Source: JBHIYN01 sp041984235
GTDB lineage: Bacteria; Pseudomonadota; Gammaproteobacteria; Ga0077536
Assembly (NCBI GenBank): GCA_041984235.1
Contig: JBHIYN010000003.1
Location: 186,001-250,000, forward strand
Reading direction: 5' to 3'
DNA: 64,000 nt
How positions within the stretch are numbered: the stretch's first letter is position 1; each line of letters opens with the position of its first letter. Positions 25,554 to 34,174 of the stretch are shown piece by piece. A program made the translations under genes and the position numbers. The notes beneath the pieces were generated by a model. The model was not told the DNA's origin and searched no databases. It saw nothing but the letters and a program-made list of their open reading frames with translations.

Positions 25554-26210
25554 ATGAATCTGCCCGCCAGTCTGGAAGGAGACCGCCGCACCCAGGCCGA
25601 GCGCACGGCGCTGTCCGACGCGCGCATGCTCGATGCCGCGGTGGAGCTCATTTGTGAGCGCGGCACCGCCGGCACCACCCTCAAGGCGGTCGGCGAGCGC
25701 GCGGGCTACAGCCGCGGCCTCGCCAGCTACCGATTCGGCAACAAAAGCGGCCTGTTCGCTGCAATTATCCGCTCGATCGGTGAATCCTGGCTGCGCGAGC
25801 TGGGCCGCGCGGTGCGCAACGAGACCGGGCTGGGCGCGATTGCCGCCGCCACCGACGCCCACCACGCTTTCATCGCCGACGGCTCGCCGGCTATCCGCGC
25901 CTTCTACATCCTGTGGTTCGACTCGATCGGGCCGGATCCGGAGCTGAAGCGCGTCGTGGCGCACATCCACGAACGCCGCCGGCGCGATGTCGCCGACTGG
26001 ATCGAGCGTGGTATCGCGGCCGGCCTCATCGATGCGGCGGTCGACGTCGAAGGCACCGCGGAGCAGTTCTGCGCTGCGATCATCGGTATCGTCTACCAGT
26101 GGCTGGTAGCGCCCGAGGATGTCGACCAGATACGCCATCTGCACGAAAATCTGAAGACACAAACCGCGCTGGCACTGCCTCCGCCAGCGCCAATGGAGAA
26201 GAGAGCATGA
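25554..26210 (+). CDS. TetR-family transcriptional regulator
   Basis: A 218-residue regulator. An N-terminal helix-turn-helix lies around residues 25-75 (AAVELICERGTAGTTLKAVGERAGYSRG segment, then RFGNKSGLFAAII), typical of TetR, followed by a helical ligand-binding domain. No Shine-Dalgarno is visible before the ATG at 25554, and a possible -10 lies only 7 bases upstream, so the mRNA may be leaderless. The stop overlaps the icmF start (ATGA), which makes it the likely local regulator of the icmF run; the ligand may be an acyl-CoA, but the sequence does not show this. Confidence 0.9.
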   Translation: MNLPASLEGDRRTQAERTALSDARMLDAAVELICERGTAGTTLKAVGERAGYSRGLASYRFGNKSGLFAAIIRSIGESWLRELGRAVRNETGLGAIAAATDAHHAFIADGSPAIRAFYILWFDSIGPDPELKRVVAHIHERRRRDVADWIERGIAAGLIDAAVDVEGTAEQFCAAIIGIVYQWLVAPEDVDQIRHLHENLKTQTALALPPPAPMEKRA

Positions 26211-29200
26211 GCACCAGAGCACAGGAACTGCCCGAAAAGCCTGACACCGGCGCCGCCACCACGCCGATGCGTTTCGTCACCGCGGCCTCGCTGTTCGACG
26301 GCCACGACGCTGCGATCAACGTGATGCGCCGCCTGATCCAGGCTGAGGGCACGGAAGTCGTCCACCTCGGGCACAACCGCGCCGTGGCCGACGTGGTGCG
26401 TGCCGCGATCCAGGAAGACGCCGACGGCATCGCGGTGAGCTCCTACCAGGGCGGCCATACCGAGTACTTCCGCTACATGGTCGACATGCTGCGCGAGGCC
26501 GGCGCCGGCCACGTGCGCGTCTTCGGCGGCGGCGGCGGCACCATCACGCCCGAGGAGATCGCCGACCTGCAGGCCTACGGCGTGGAGCGCATCTACCACC
26601 CCAACGACGGCATGAAGCTCGGGCTCACCGGCATGATCACCGACCTCGTGCAGCGCGCCGAGGCTGCCCGGCAACCGAGCGACCTGCCGGACGCGGTCAG
26701 CGTCGCGGACGACCTCAGCATCGCACGCATGCTGTCGGCGCTGGAGGACGGCGCGATCGGCGAGAGCCGCCTCGAGAAGCTGCGCAAGGAATGGCGCATG
26801 GCCGCCGGCAAGGTGCCCGTCATCGGCATCACCGGCACCGGCGGCGCCGGCAAGTCGAGCGTGACCGACGAGATCCTGTCGCGCTTCTGCCAGTACTTCC
26901 CCGAGCGCCGCATCGCGGTGCTCGCGGTCGACCCGACCCGGCGGCGCACTGGCGGCGCACTGCTCGGTGACCGTATCCGCATGAACAGCCTGCGCCACGA
27001 GAACCTCTACATGCGTTCGATGGCGACGCGGCGGCAGCATCTCGCGACCAGCGCGATGCTGGCCGATGCCGTCAGCTTCCTCAAGTCGGCCGGCTTCGAC
27101 CTGGTCATCGTGGAGACCGCCGGCATCGGGCAGAGCGATACCGAGATCGTCGATCTCGTCGACCTCCCGGTCTACGTCATGACCAGCGAGTACGGCGCGG
27201 CCAGCCAGCTCGAGAAGATCGACATGCTCGACTTCGCCGAGATCACCGTGCTCAACAAGTTCGACAAGCGTGGCGCCGAAGATGCGCTGCGTGACATCCG
27301 CAAGCAGTGGAAGCGCAACCACACGAAGTTCGACATCGACGATGCCGACATCCCCGTTTTCCCGACCATCGCCAGCCAGTTCAACGACCCGGGCCTGTCC
27401 TGGATGTTCGTCAACCTGTGCCGCCGCCTCGCCGAAAAGCTGGAGCTCGACGCCGGCGACTGGGTGCCGGACATCGAGCTGGCGACGAAAGAGCCGCGGG
27501 CGACCGTGCTCATCCCGCCGGCACGCGTGCGCTACCTGGCCGAAATCGCGGAGCAGGGACGCGCCGTCAACAGCGGCATAGAGACCCTGTGCGAGGCAGC
27601 CAACCGCGCCCAGCATACCTACGAGGCGCTGCGCGAGCTGGAGGACGAGGCGCTGCCCGCGGCGCTGGAGGCCTACCCGCAGGACGCCCTCACGCAGGGT
27701 GGCGACAACTCGTTGCGCACTTTGCGCCAGCGCTACAACGCGGCTCTCGATGACCTCGGCGCCGAAGGGCGCCAGCTGCTGCTGGAATGGCCGGCGCGCT
27801 ATGAAGGCGTCACCGCGGAGAAGTACAGCTACGAGGTGCGCGGCCGCAAGATCGAAGGGGACAACTACCGCGAGAGCCTCTCGCATCAGCGCATCCCGAA
27901 GATCGCGCCGCCGAAGTTCGACGGCTGGGGTGACCTGCTGCGTTTCCTGATGCGCGAGAACCTGCCCGGCGGCTATCCCTACACCGGCGGCGTGTTCCCG
28001 TACCGGCGGGCGGGCGAGGATCCGACCCGCATGTTCGCCGGTGAGGGCACGCCCGAGCGCACCAACCGGCGCTTTCACTACCTCTCGGCCGGGCAGCCCG
28101 CGGCGCGCCTGTCGACCGCCTTCGACTCGGTCACGCTGTACGGCGAAGATCCGCACGAGCGTCCCGACATCTACGGCAAGGTCGGCAACTCCGGCGTCTC
28201 CATCGCCTCGGTCGACGACGCCAAGAAGCTCTACTCGGGCTTCGACCTGTGCGCGCCCACGACCTCGGTGTCGATGACCATCAATGGCCCGGCGCCGATC
28301 ATCCTCGCCTTCTTCATGAATGCCGCCATCGACCAGCAGATCGAGAAGCATCTCAAGGAATCCGGCGGCTGGGCCGCGGCCGAAAAGAAGATCGCGAAGT
28401 ACTTCGAGGGCAAGCAGCGGCCGGTCTACAAGGGCGAGCTGCCGGAAGGCAACGACGGCCTCGGCCTCGGCCTGCTCGGTATTTCGGGCGACCAGGTGGT
28501 CGACGCCGAGACCTACGCGCGAATCAAGGAAGCGACCCTGAAATCGGTGCGCGGCACGGTGCAGGCCGACATCCTCAAGGAGGACCAGGCGCAGAATACC
28601 TGCATCTTCTCGACCGAGTTCGCGATGAGGATGATGGGCGACGTGCAGGCCTATTTCGTCGAACAGGCGGTGCGCAACTTCTACAGCGTCTCGATCAGCG
28701 GCTACCACATCGCCGAGGCCGGGGCGAACCCGATCAGCCAGCTCGCGTTCACGCTCGCCAACGGCTTCACCATCGTCGAGTACTACCTTGCACGCGGCAT
28801 GCAAATCGACGACTTCGCACCCAACCTGAGCTTCTTCTTCTCCAACGGCATGGATCCCGAGTACACCGTGATCGGCCGTGTCGCACGCCGCATCTGGGCG
28901 CGCGCCATGCGCGAACGCTACGGGGCCAGCCCGCGCAGCCAGATGCTCAAGTACCACACCCAGACTTCGGGGCGCAGTCTGCACGCGCAGGAGATCAGTT
29001 TCAACGACATCCGTACCACGCTGCAGGCACTGTACGCGCTGTTCGACAACACCAACAGCCTGCATACCAACGCCTACGACGAGGCCATCACCACGCCGAC
29101 CGAGGAGTCGGTGCGCCGCGCGGTTGCCATCCAGCTCATCATCAACCGCGAGTTCGGACTCAACTTCTGCGAGAACCCGTGGCAGGGCTCGTTCATCATC

Positions 29201-29653
29201 AACGAGCTGACCGACCTGGTCGAGGAGGCGGTGTACAAGGAGTTCGAGGCGATCTCGGAGCGCGGCGGCGTGCTTGGCGCCATGGACACCATGTACCAGC
29301 GCTCCAAAATCCAGGAGGAAAGCCTCTACTACGAGCACAAGAAGCATGACGGCAGCCTGCCGCTGATCGGCGTCAACACCTTCCTGCCCAAGCAGGGCCA
29401 GGAGGACGAGGTCACCGAGGTCGAGCTGATGCGCTCCAGCGAACAGGAGAAGCAGGACCAGATCGCCTCCATCCGTAATTTCCAGGCGATTCACGACGCC
29501 ACGCGTAGCGAGCGTCTCAAGGCTCTGCAGAACGTCGCCCGCCGGCGTGAGAACTGCTTCGCGGAGTTGATGGAAACCGTCAAGCACGCGTCCCTCGGGC
29601 AGATATCGAGCGCGCTGTACGACGTTGGCGGCGAGTACCGCCGCAACATGTGA
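26207..29653 (+). CDS. icmF: fused isobutyryl-CoA mutase IcmF (B12-dependent, with G-protein chaperone)
   Basis: An 1148-residue three-part protein. Residues about 20-150: B12-binding domain with SLFDGHDAAINVMRR and the HLGHNR and SSYQGGH blocks. Residues about 195-430: MeaI/MeaB-like GTPase with P-loop GTGGAGKSS, VDPTRR, ETAGIGQSD and the NKFDKR base motif. Residues about 560-1100: mutase barrel with GGYPYTGGVFPY, FAGEGTPERTN and PTTSVSMTINGP. This order is diagnostic for IcmF. The family interconverts isobutyryl-CoA and butyryl-CoA with adenosylcobalamin, and some members also isovaleryl-CoA and pivalyl-CoA. The GTPase part loads and protects the cofactor. It is coupled to the TetR gene (ATGA) and to the BtuF-like gene (GTGA). 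Substrate choice cannot be read with certainty. Confidence 0.95.
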   Translation: MSTRAQELPEKPDTGAATTPMRFVTAASLFDGHDAAINVMRRLIQAEGTEVVHLGHNRAVADVVRAAIQEDADGIAVSSYQGGHTEYFRYMVDMLREAGAGHVRVFGGGGGTITPEEIADLQAYGVERIYHPNDGMKLGLTGMITDLVQRAEAARQPSDLPDAVSVADDLSIARMLSALEDGAIGESRLEKLRKEWRMAAGKVPVIGITGTGGAGKSSVTDEILSRFCQYFPERRIAVLAVDPTRRRTGGALLGDRIRMNSLRHENLYMRSMATRRQHLATSAMLADAVSFLKSAGFDLVIVETAGIGQSDTEIVDLVDLPVYVMTSEYGAASQLEKIDMLDFAEITVLNKFDKRGAEDALRDIRKQWKRNHTKFDIDDADIPVFPTIASQFNDPGLSWMFVNLCRRLAEKLELDAGDWVPDIELATKEPRATVLIPPARVRYLAEIAEQGRAVNSGIETLCEAANRAQHTYEALRELEDEALPAALEAYPQDALTQGGDNSLRTLRQRYNAALDDLGAEGRQLLLEWPARYEGVTAEKYSYEVRGRKIEGDNYRESLSHQRIPKIAPPKFDGWGDLLRFLMRENLPGGYPYTGGVFPYRRAGEDPTRMFAGEGTPERTNRRFHYLSAGQPAARLSTAFDSVTLYGEDPHERPDIYGKVGNSGVSIASVDDAKKLYSGFDLCAPTTSVSMTINGPAPIILAFFMNAAIDQQIEKHLKESGGWAAAEKKIAKYFEGKQRPVYKGELPEGNDGLGLGLLGISGDQVVDAETYARIKEATLKSVRGTVQADILKEDQAQNTCIFSTEFAMRMMGDVQAYFVEQAVRNFYSVSISGYHIAEAGANPISQLAFTLANGFTIVEYYLARGMQIDDFAPNLSFFFSNGMDPEYTVIGRVARRIWARAMRERYGASPRSQMLKYHTQTSGRSLHAQEISFNDIRTTLQALYALFDNTNSLHTNAYDEAITTPTEESVRRAVAIQLIINREFGLNFCENPWQGSFIINELTDLVEEAVYKEFEAISERGGVLGAMDTMYQRSKIQEESLYYEHKKHDGSLPLIGVNTFLPKQGQEDEVTEVELMRSSEQEKQDQIASIRNFQAIHDATRSERLKALQNVARRRENCFAELMETVKHASLGQISSALYDVGGEYRRNM

Positions 29654-30471
29654 GGGCGAGCCGCCGACCGATGCTGACGGACGCCCACGGGCAAGTGCAT
29701 GCGCGCGCCGCCACCGGCGCGCGCATCGTTTCCCTCGTGCCGAGCATCACCGAGCTGCTGTTCGCGCTCGGTCTCGGCGCGCAGGTCGTCGGGCGCACCG
29801 GCTTCTGCGTGCATCCGCGCGCAGCGGTGCGCGCGGTGCCCAAGTTGGGCGGAACCAAGGACGTCGACCTGGACGGCGTGCGCGCACTGGCGCCGACTCA
29901 CGTGATCGTCAACGTCGACGAGAACACCCGCGAGACCTTCGACGCACTGACCGGCTTCGTCCCGCACGTGGTCGTGACCCACCCCAATGCGCCGCGCGAC
30001 AACCTGGATCTCTACCGGCTGCTGGGCGGCATCTTTGGCCGCGAGGCTGAGGCCGAACGCCTGTGCCAGGCCTTCGAAGCGCGGCTCGCGGCACTCACAC
30101 GATGCGCGGACGGCGCGCCGCCGCGACGCGTGCTCTACCTCATCTGGCGCAAGCCATGGATGAGCGTCTCGCGCGATACCTACATCGCGCGTACGCTGGC
30201 GCTGATCAACTGGCACACCGTCCCGCTGACGGCGAGCGCGCGCTATCCCGAGATCGAAGCCGAGGCGCTCGGCGCACTGGATGCGCAGGAATGCCTGCTC
30301 AGCAGCGAGCCGTATCCCTTCCGTGAGCGCCACCTCGACGAGGTCGCGCGGCTGGCCGGCGCCCCGGCACGCCTGGTCGACGGCGAGATGCTGTCCTGGT
30401 ACGGCAGCCGCGCCATCGACGGCCTCGACTACCTGGCGCGCCTCGCGGCCTCGGCACGCGCCGCCGCATGA
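29650..30471 (+). CDS. BtuF-like cobalamin-binding protein without signal peptide
   Basis: A 273-residue (GTG at 29650) or 266-residue (ATG at 29671) protein of the helical-backbone periplasmic-binding class. It begins almost directly with RIVSLVPSITELLFALGLG, the first strand and helix of BtuF/FepB-like receptors, and carries SSEPYPFRERH. There is no hydrophobic export signal at either start, so it probably stays in the cytoplasm, unlike BtuF. The GTG overlaps the icmF stop as GTGA, which argues for use of 29650 and for a role tied to the mutase, for example holding or delivering cobalamin. That role is inference; fold assignment is firm. Confidence 0.82.
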   Translation: MRASRRPMLTDAHGQVHARAATGARIVSLVPSITELLFALGLGAQVVGRTGFCVHPRAAVRAVPKLGGTKDVDLDGVRALAPTHVIVNVDENTRETFDALTGFVPHVVVTHPNAPRDNLDLYRLLGGIFGREAEAERLCQAFEARLAALTRCADGAPPRRVLYLIWRKPWMSVSRDTYIARTLALINWHTVPLTASARYPEIEAEALGALDAQECLLSSEPYPFRERHLDEVARLAGAPARLVDGEMLSWYGSRAIDGLDYLARLAASARAAA

Positions 30472-30707
30472 GCGCCACCGGCACCATCGCCTCGCCGTGC
30501 ATCGGCGTGTGCCTGATCGATGCCGAGCACGAACGCTGTCACGGCTGCCAGCGCACGCTGACCGAGATCGCCGCCTGGACCGGCTACAGCGACGCCGAGC
30601 GCGCGACGATCATGGCCGAACTGCCGGCACGCCATGCGCTCGCCGGCAACCCTTACGAAGAAGACGACCCCGAGGAGGGAGGACCCGCATGGAATTCGAA
30701 ACCCTGA
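30468..30707 (+). CDS. DUF1289 small Cys-rich protein
   Basis: A 79-residue protein with the DUF1289 pattern: SPCIGVCLID near 9-18, then CHGCQRTLTEIAAW with two more Cys, likely a small metal site. No function is established for the family. The ATG overlaps the stop of the BtuF-like gene (ATGA), and its 3' end overlaps the next gene by 19 bases, so it is translated as part of the icmF run. The acidic tail (YEEDDPEEGG) overlies the ribosome-binding region of the next gene. Confidence 0.85.
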   Translation: MSATGTIASPCIGVCLIDAEHERCHGCQRTLTEIAAWTGYSDAERATIMAELPARHALAGNPYEEDDPEEGGPAWNSKP

Positions 30708-31480
30708 AGTTCGAGCGCGACGGCGGCGTAGCCGTGGTCACGCTCAATCGCCCCGACGCCGCCAACAGTCTCAACGGCCCGATGTCGGAAGACCTGGTCA
30801 AGGTCGCCACCCACTGCGATTCCAACCCGGATATCCGCTGCGTGGTCTTCACCGGGGCCGGCAAGATGTTCTCCGCCGGCGGCGACCTGCACAGCTTCGC
30901 CGCGCAGGGCGAGGGCATGGCCGAGTACATGCGCTACGCGACGGCGGGGCTGCACGTGGCGATCTCGCGCTTCGCGCGCATGAACGCGCCCTACCTGGTG
31001 GCGGTCAACGGCGTGGCGGCAGGCGCCGGCTTCTCGATGGCGATCTCGGGCGACATGGTGTTCGCCGCCGAGTCGGCCAAGTTCACCATGGCCTACACGC
31101 GTGCCGGGGTGTCCCCGGACGGCTCCAGCACCTGGTTCCTGCCACGCCTGGTCGGGCGGGTGAAGGCCATGCAGCTGATCATGATGAACGACCTGCTGAG
31201 CGCCGAGCAGGCGCTCGAGTGGGGGCTGATCAACGAGGTCGTTGCCGACGACAAGCTCATGTCGCGCGTGATGGAAGTGGCGCACCAGCTCGCCAGCGGC
31301 CCGACGCTGGCCTATGGCGAGTCGAAGCGGTTGATTACCGACAGCCTCTCGACCCCGCTGGAGACCCAGATGGAGATGGAGACCCGGGCTATCGCCGGCC
31401 TCGCGCGCGCTTCCGAGGACACCGTCAACGCGATTCATGCGTTCACCAAAAAGCAGAAACCGGAGTTCAACGGCCGATGA
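30689..31480 (+). CDS. enoyl-CoA hydratase/isomerase family, PaaG-like
   Basis: A 263-residue crotonase-fold protein. The oxyanion hole is intact (FSAGGDLH, VNGVAAGAGFS), but both hydratase glutamates are missing: the first position is F in GAGFSMAIS and the second falls in YTRAGVSPDG. D144 in SPDGSS matches the catalytic Asp region of PaaG-type isomerases, so double-bond isomerisation or ring-opening chemistry is more likely than hydration. GGAGGGAGG precedes the ATG. The stop overlaps the reductase start as ATGA. The acyl-CoA substrate is unknown. Confidence 0.87.
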   Translation: MEFETLKFERDGGVAVVTLNRPDAANSLNGPMSEDLVKVATHCDSNPDIRCVVFTGAGKMFSAGGDLHSFAAQGEGMAEYMRYATAGLHVAISRFARMNAPYLVAVNGVAAGAGFSMAISGDMVFAAESAKFTMAYTRAGVSPDGSSTWFLPRLVGRVKAMQLIMMNDLLSAEQALEWGLINEVVADDKLMSRVMEVAHQLASGPTLAYGESKRLITDSLSTPLETQMEMETRAIAGLARASEDTVNAIHAFTKKQKPEFNGR

Positions 31481-32484
31481 AAGCACTCGTCCTGCATGAG
31501 ACCGGCGGGCCGCAGAAGCTCGCCATCGAGGACATTCCGCAGCCCGAGCCCGCGGCCGGCGAGGTACGGGTGAAGATCCACTGCGCCGCGCTCAACCGGC
31601 GCGACTACTGGATCACCGTTGGCGCCTATCCGCGCATCCGCTTCCCGGCGACCGCCGGCTCCGATGGCGCCGGCGTGGTCGAGGCGGTGGGCGAAGGCGT
31701 CGACCCGGCGCTGGTCGGCGACGAGGTGGTGATCTACCCGGCGCTCGCGTGGGGCGACGATCCGCGTTGCGGGGGTGACGACTTCCGCGTGCTGGGCATG
31801 CCGGACCAGGGCACCTTTGCCGAGTACATCTGCGTGCCGGCCGACTCACTGGCGCCGAAACCGGCCCATCTCGACTGGGCCGAGGCGGCGGCTTTCCCGC
31901 TCGCCGGTCTCACCGCCTGGCGCGCCACCGTCACCCACGGCGAAGTGGCGGCTGGGCAGAAGGTCCTGGTCACCGGCATCGGCGGCGGCTGCGCCGGCTT
32001 CGCGCTGGCCTGGGCGCGCGGTCACGGTGCCGAGGTCTACGTCACCTCGAGCAGCGCGGAGAAGCTCGCCGCGGCGCAGAAGCTCGGTGCGGCCGGCGGT
32101 TACAACTATCGCGAGGACGGCTGGCACAAGGCCTGCCTGAAGGACTCCGGCGGCATCGACCTGGTCATCGACAGCGCCGGTGGCAACGGCATACACGAAG
32201 TCGTCGACACGCTGGGCCGCGGCGGCCGCTACGTCTTCTTCGGGGCGACCCAGGGCAATCCGGAGCAGGGCTTCAACATGGCCAAGCTGTTCTTCAAGCA
32301 GGTCCGCATCCAGGGCACGACCATGGGCCGGCCGGAGGAGTTCCGCGCCATGGTCGAGTTCATCAACGCGCACCAGCTGCGCCCGATCGTCGATCACGTC
32401 TACCCCTTCAGCGAAGCGGTCGCCGCGCACGAACGCATGGCCGGCTCGGAGCAGATGGGCAAGCTGGTACTCCGGATCGCCTGA
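31477..32484 (+). CDS. MDR-family zinc-type alcohol dehydrogenase/quinone oxidoreductase
   Basis: A 335-residue medium-chain dehydrogenase/reductase. An N-terminal GroES-like domain (GEVRVKIHCAALNRRDYW) is followed by a Rossmann fold with VLVTGIGGGCAGFALAWA (about 167-184). The catalytic-zinc Cys/His set of true alcohol dehydrogenases is not evident, so NAD(P)H-dependent reduction of an enone or enoyl-CoA is the likelier role. It is the last gene of the run starting at 25554 and is coupled by ATGA to the isomerase. It ends 25 bases before the convergent methyltransferase gene. Confidence 0.85.
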   Translation: MKALVLHETGGPQKLAIEDIPQPEPAAGEVRVKIHCAALNRRDYWITVGAYPRIRFPATAGSDGAGVVEAVGEGVDPALVGDEVVIYPALAWGDDPRCGGDDFRVLGMPDQGTFAEYICVPADSLAPKPAHLDWAEAAAFPLAGLTAWRATVTHGEVAAGQKVLVTGIGGGCAGFALAWARGHGAEVYVTSSSAEKLAAAQKLGAAGGYNYREDGWHKACLKDSGGIDLVIDSAGGNGIHEVVDTLGRGGRYVFFGATQGNPEQGFNMAKLFFKQVRIQGTTMGRPEEFRAMVEFINAHQLRPIVDHVYPFSEAVAAHERMAGSEQMGKLVLRIA

Positions 32485-32509
32485 GCCCCGCGCCCCGCGC
32501 TGCGCGGCG

Positions 32510-33313
32510 TCAGGCGCGCGTTGCACTCAGGATGTGCGCGGGCGCGGCAAAGCTGATGCGGCCGTCGGCGCCGGCAAAGCGCCCCAGGTGTTCCGGCGCG
32601 GCGGCGAGCAGTCGCTCGAAGCCGGCGTCGTCGATGGTATCGGCCAGGGTCCAGCCGCGGATCTCGGTGTGCAGCCAGTCTTCGAGCGAGGCGAAGCGGG
32701 CGTGCCCGGCCACGGTCTCCACCGTGGCGCCGGCAATGCCGGCCTCGCGCGCCAGGGCGTGCAGCATGTCGGCCTCGCCCAGCGCGAACGGCGCGTGCAG
32801 GGCGCCGGCGATCTCCGCGCCGAACAGGTCCTGCAGCAGCGCGTACATGGCCGCGTAGCCGGGCGAGGTCGGGAGCGCAGCCCACGTCGCCACGGCCAGC
32901 CGGCCACCCGGTCGCAGCACCCGCCACATCTCGGCCAGCGCGCCAGCGCGATCCTCGAAGAACATCAGCCCGAACTGGCACAGCGCCACGTCGAAGCTCG
33001 CGTCGCCGAATGGCAGCGCCTGCGCCGTGCCCGCGCGCCAGTCGACCTGCGGCGCGATGCGTGCGGCCACGCCGAGCATGTCCGGGTTGCAGTCGAGACC
33101 GCTGACCCGCCCGCCGGGCGCGACCCGCGCCAGCGCTTCGCGCGCGGCCACGCCGGTACCGCAGGCGACGTCGAGCACCCGGTCACCGGGCCCGATGGCG
33201 CTGCGCTCGGCGAGCCGCGGGGCCCACTCGGCGAACAGGGCCGGCAGGAAGAATCGTTCGTAGATGTCGGCGGCACTGCCGCTGACCTGTCCGCGTTCGG
33301 CTGCCCGGGTCAT
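32510..33313 (-). CDS. class I SAM-dependent methyltransferase (UbiE/Methyltransf_11 type)
   Basis: A 267-residue methyltransferase with motif I VLDVACGTGVAAREAL (about 48-63 from this start), motif II region VSGLDCNPDML, and LRPGGRLAVATW. GGAGGGGG eight bases upstream supports the ATG at 33313 over a Met at 33346 with a poor site. Small-molecule methylation is likely, but the substrate is not visible. It is divergent from an HxlR regulator with a palindromic site between them, so it may be that regulator's target. Confidence 0.85.
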   Translation of the reverse strand: MTRAAERGQVSGSAADIYERFFLPALFAEWAPRLAERSAIGPGDRVLDVACGTGVAAREALARVAPGGRVSGLDCNPDMLGVAARIAPQVDWRAGTAQALPFGDASFDVALCQFGLMFFEDRAGALAEMWRVLRPGGRLAVATWAALPTSPGYAAMYALLQDLFGAEIAGALHAPFALGEADMLHALAREAGIAGATVETVAGHARFASLEDWLHTEIRGWTLADTIDDAGFERLLAAAPEHLGRFAGADGRISFAAPAHILSATRA

Positions 33314-33373
33314 TGACACCCCCTCCGTCGTGTCGCTGGGGGTCATCCTGCCGCCCGGCTCCGGCCACGCCTA

Positions 33374-33388
33374 GTACACTTTATGTAG
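33374..33388. promoter_or_regulatory. imperfect palindrome between methyltransferase and HxlR genes
   Basis: TACA-N5-TGTA (33375-33387), preceded by G to give GTAC, lies in the 136-base divergent region. HxlR regulators often bind GTAC- or TACT-containing palindromes. A TACACT at 33375-33380 could also act as a -10 element. Confidence 0.4.
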
Positions 33389-33449
33389 TTCATTCCGAGG
33401 CCGGGCCAGCGGATGCTGGTGCCAGCAAGCCGCGAGGAGAGGTGCGCCC

Positions 33450-34154
33450 ATGAAACGTTACGGCCAGTTCTGTCCGGTCGCGAAGGCGGCGGAGCTCTTC
33501 TGCGAGCGCTGGACACCCCTGATCCTGCGCGACCTGGCGGCGGGCGCCACGCGCTTCAGCGATCTCAGGCGCGGGGTACCGCTGATGTCTCCGAGCCTGC
33601 TGTCCAAGCGCCTGCGCCAGCTGGAATCCGAAGCCATCATCGAACGCCGCCAGGTCGCCGGCAAGCGCAATGCCAGCTATCACCTGACCCCGCGCGGCCG
33701 CGAGTTCGTGCCGCTGGTGGAGGCGCTCGCCGTGTGGGGGCAGCGCTGGACGCGGCGCGAGCTGGCCGAGGACGAAATCGACCTCGGGCTGCTGGTGTGG
33801 GCGCTGGAACGCAGTGTCGATGCCAGCGCCTTCGACACGCCCCGCGCCGTGGTGCGCCTCGAGCTCAGTGACCAGCCGCAGGCCAAGCGCCTGTGGTGGT
33901 TCGTCAACGAAGGCGGCGCCTGCGAGCTCTGCCTCGAAGAGCCGGGCTTCGAGGTCGATCTCTACCTGCGCGCGACCCTGGTCGACGTCATCTACCTGGT
34001 GCGCGGCGATCTGCCGCTGGCACGCGCCCTCGATAGCGGACGCCTCGACGTCAGCGGGCAGGCCGGCGCGCGGCGCGCGCTGCGCCGCTGGCTCAACCTC
34101 GGCCCGCTGTCAAAGGTACACTCGCAGCGGGACGACGCACCCGAATTCGACTGA
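33450..34154 (+). CDS. HxlR-family regulator with C-terminal SCP2-like domain
   Basis: A 234-residue protein. Residues about 8-95 form the HxlR winged helix (CPVAKAAELFCERWTPLIL, then FSDLRRGVPLMSPSLLSKRL and the wing ending in YHLTPRGREF). The remainder (about 125-220), with LWWFVNEGGACELC and VDLYLRATLVDVIYLVRGD, resembles the SCP2 sterol-carrier-like domain found in one subgroup. The second domain may sense a lipid or acyl ligand. The ATG follows GAGGAGAGG. The crotonase gene begins 20 bases downstream on the same strand. Confidence 0.87.
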   Translation: MKRYGQFCPVAKAAELFCERWTPLILRDLAAGATRFSDLRRGVPLMSPSLLSKRLRQLESEAIIERRQVAGKRNASYHLTPRGREFVPLVEALAVWGQRWTRRELAEDEIDLGLLVWALERSVDASAFDTPRAVVRLELSDQPQAKRLWWFVNEGGACELCLEEPGFEVDLYLRATLVDVIYLVRGDLPLARALDSGRLDVSGQAGARRALRRWLNLGPLSKVHSQRDDAPEFD

Positions 34155-34174
34155 GCTTCCGGAGATCCGTTCGC

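Noticed and set aside
26093..29587. Very long antisense open frame opposite icmF
   Set aside because: Stop-poor antisense frames are usual in GC-rich genes; the protein shows no recognisable domain while the plus strand is clearly IcmF.
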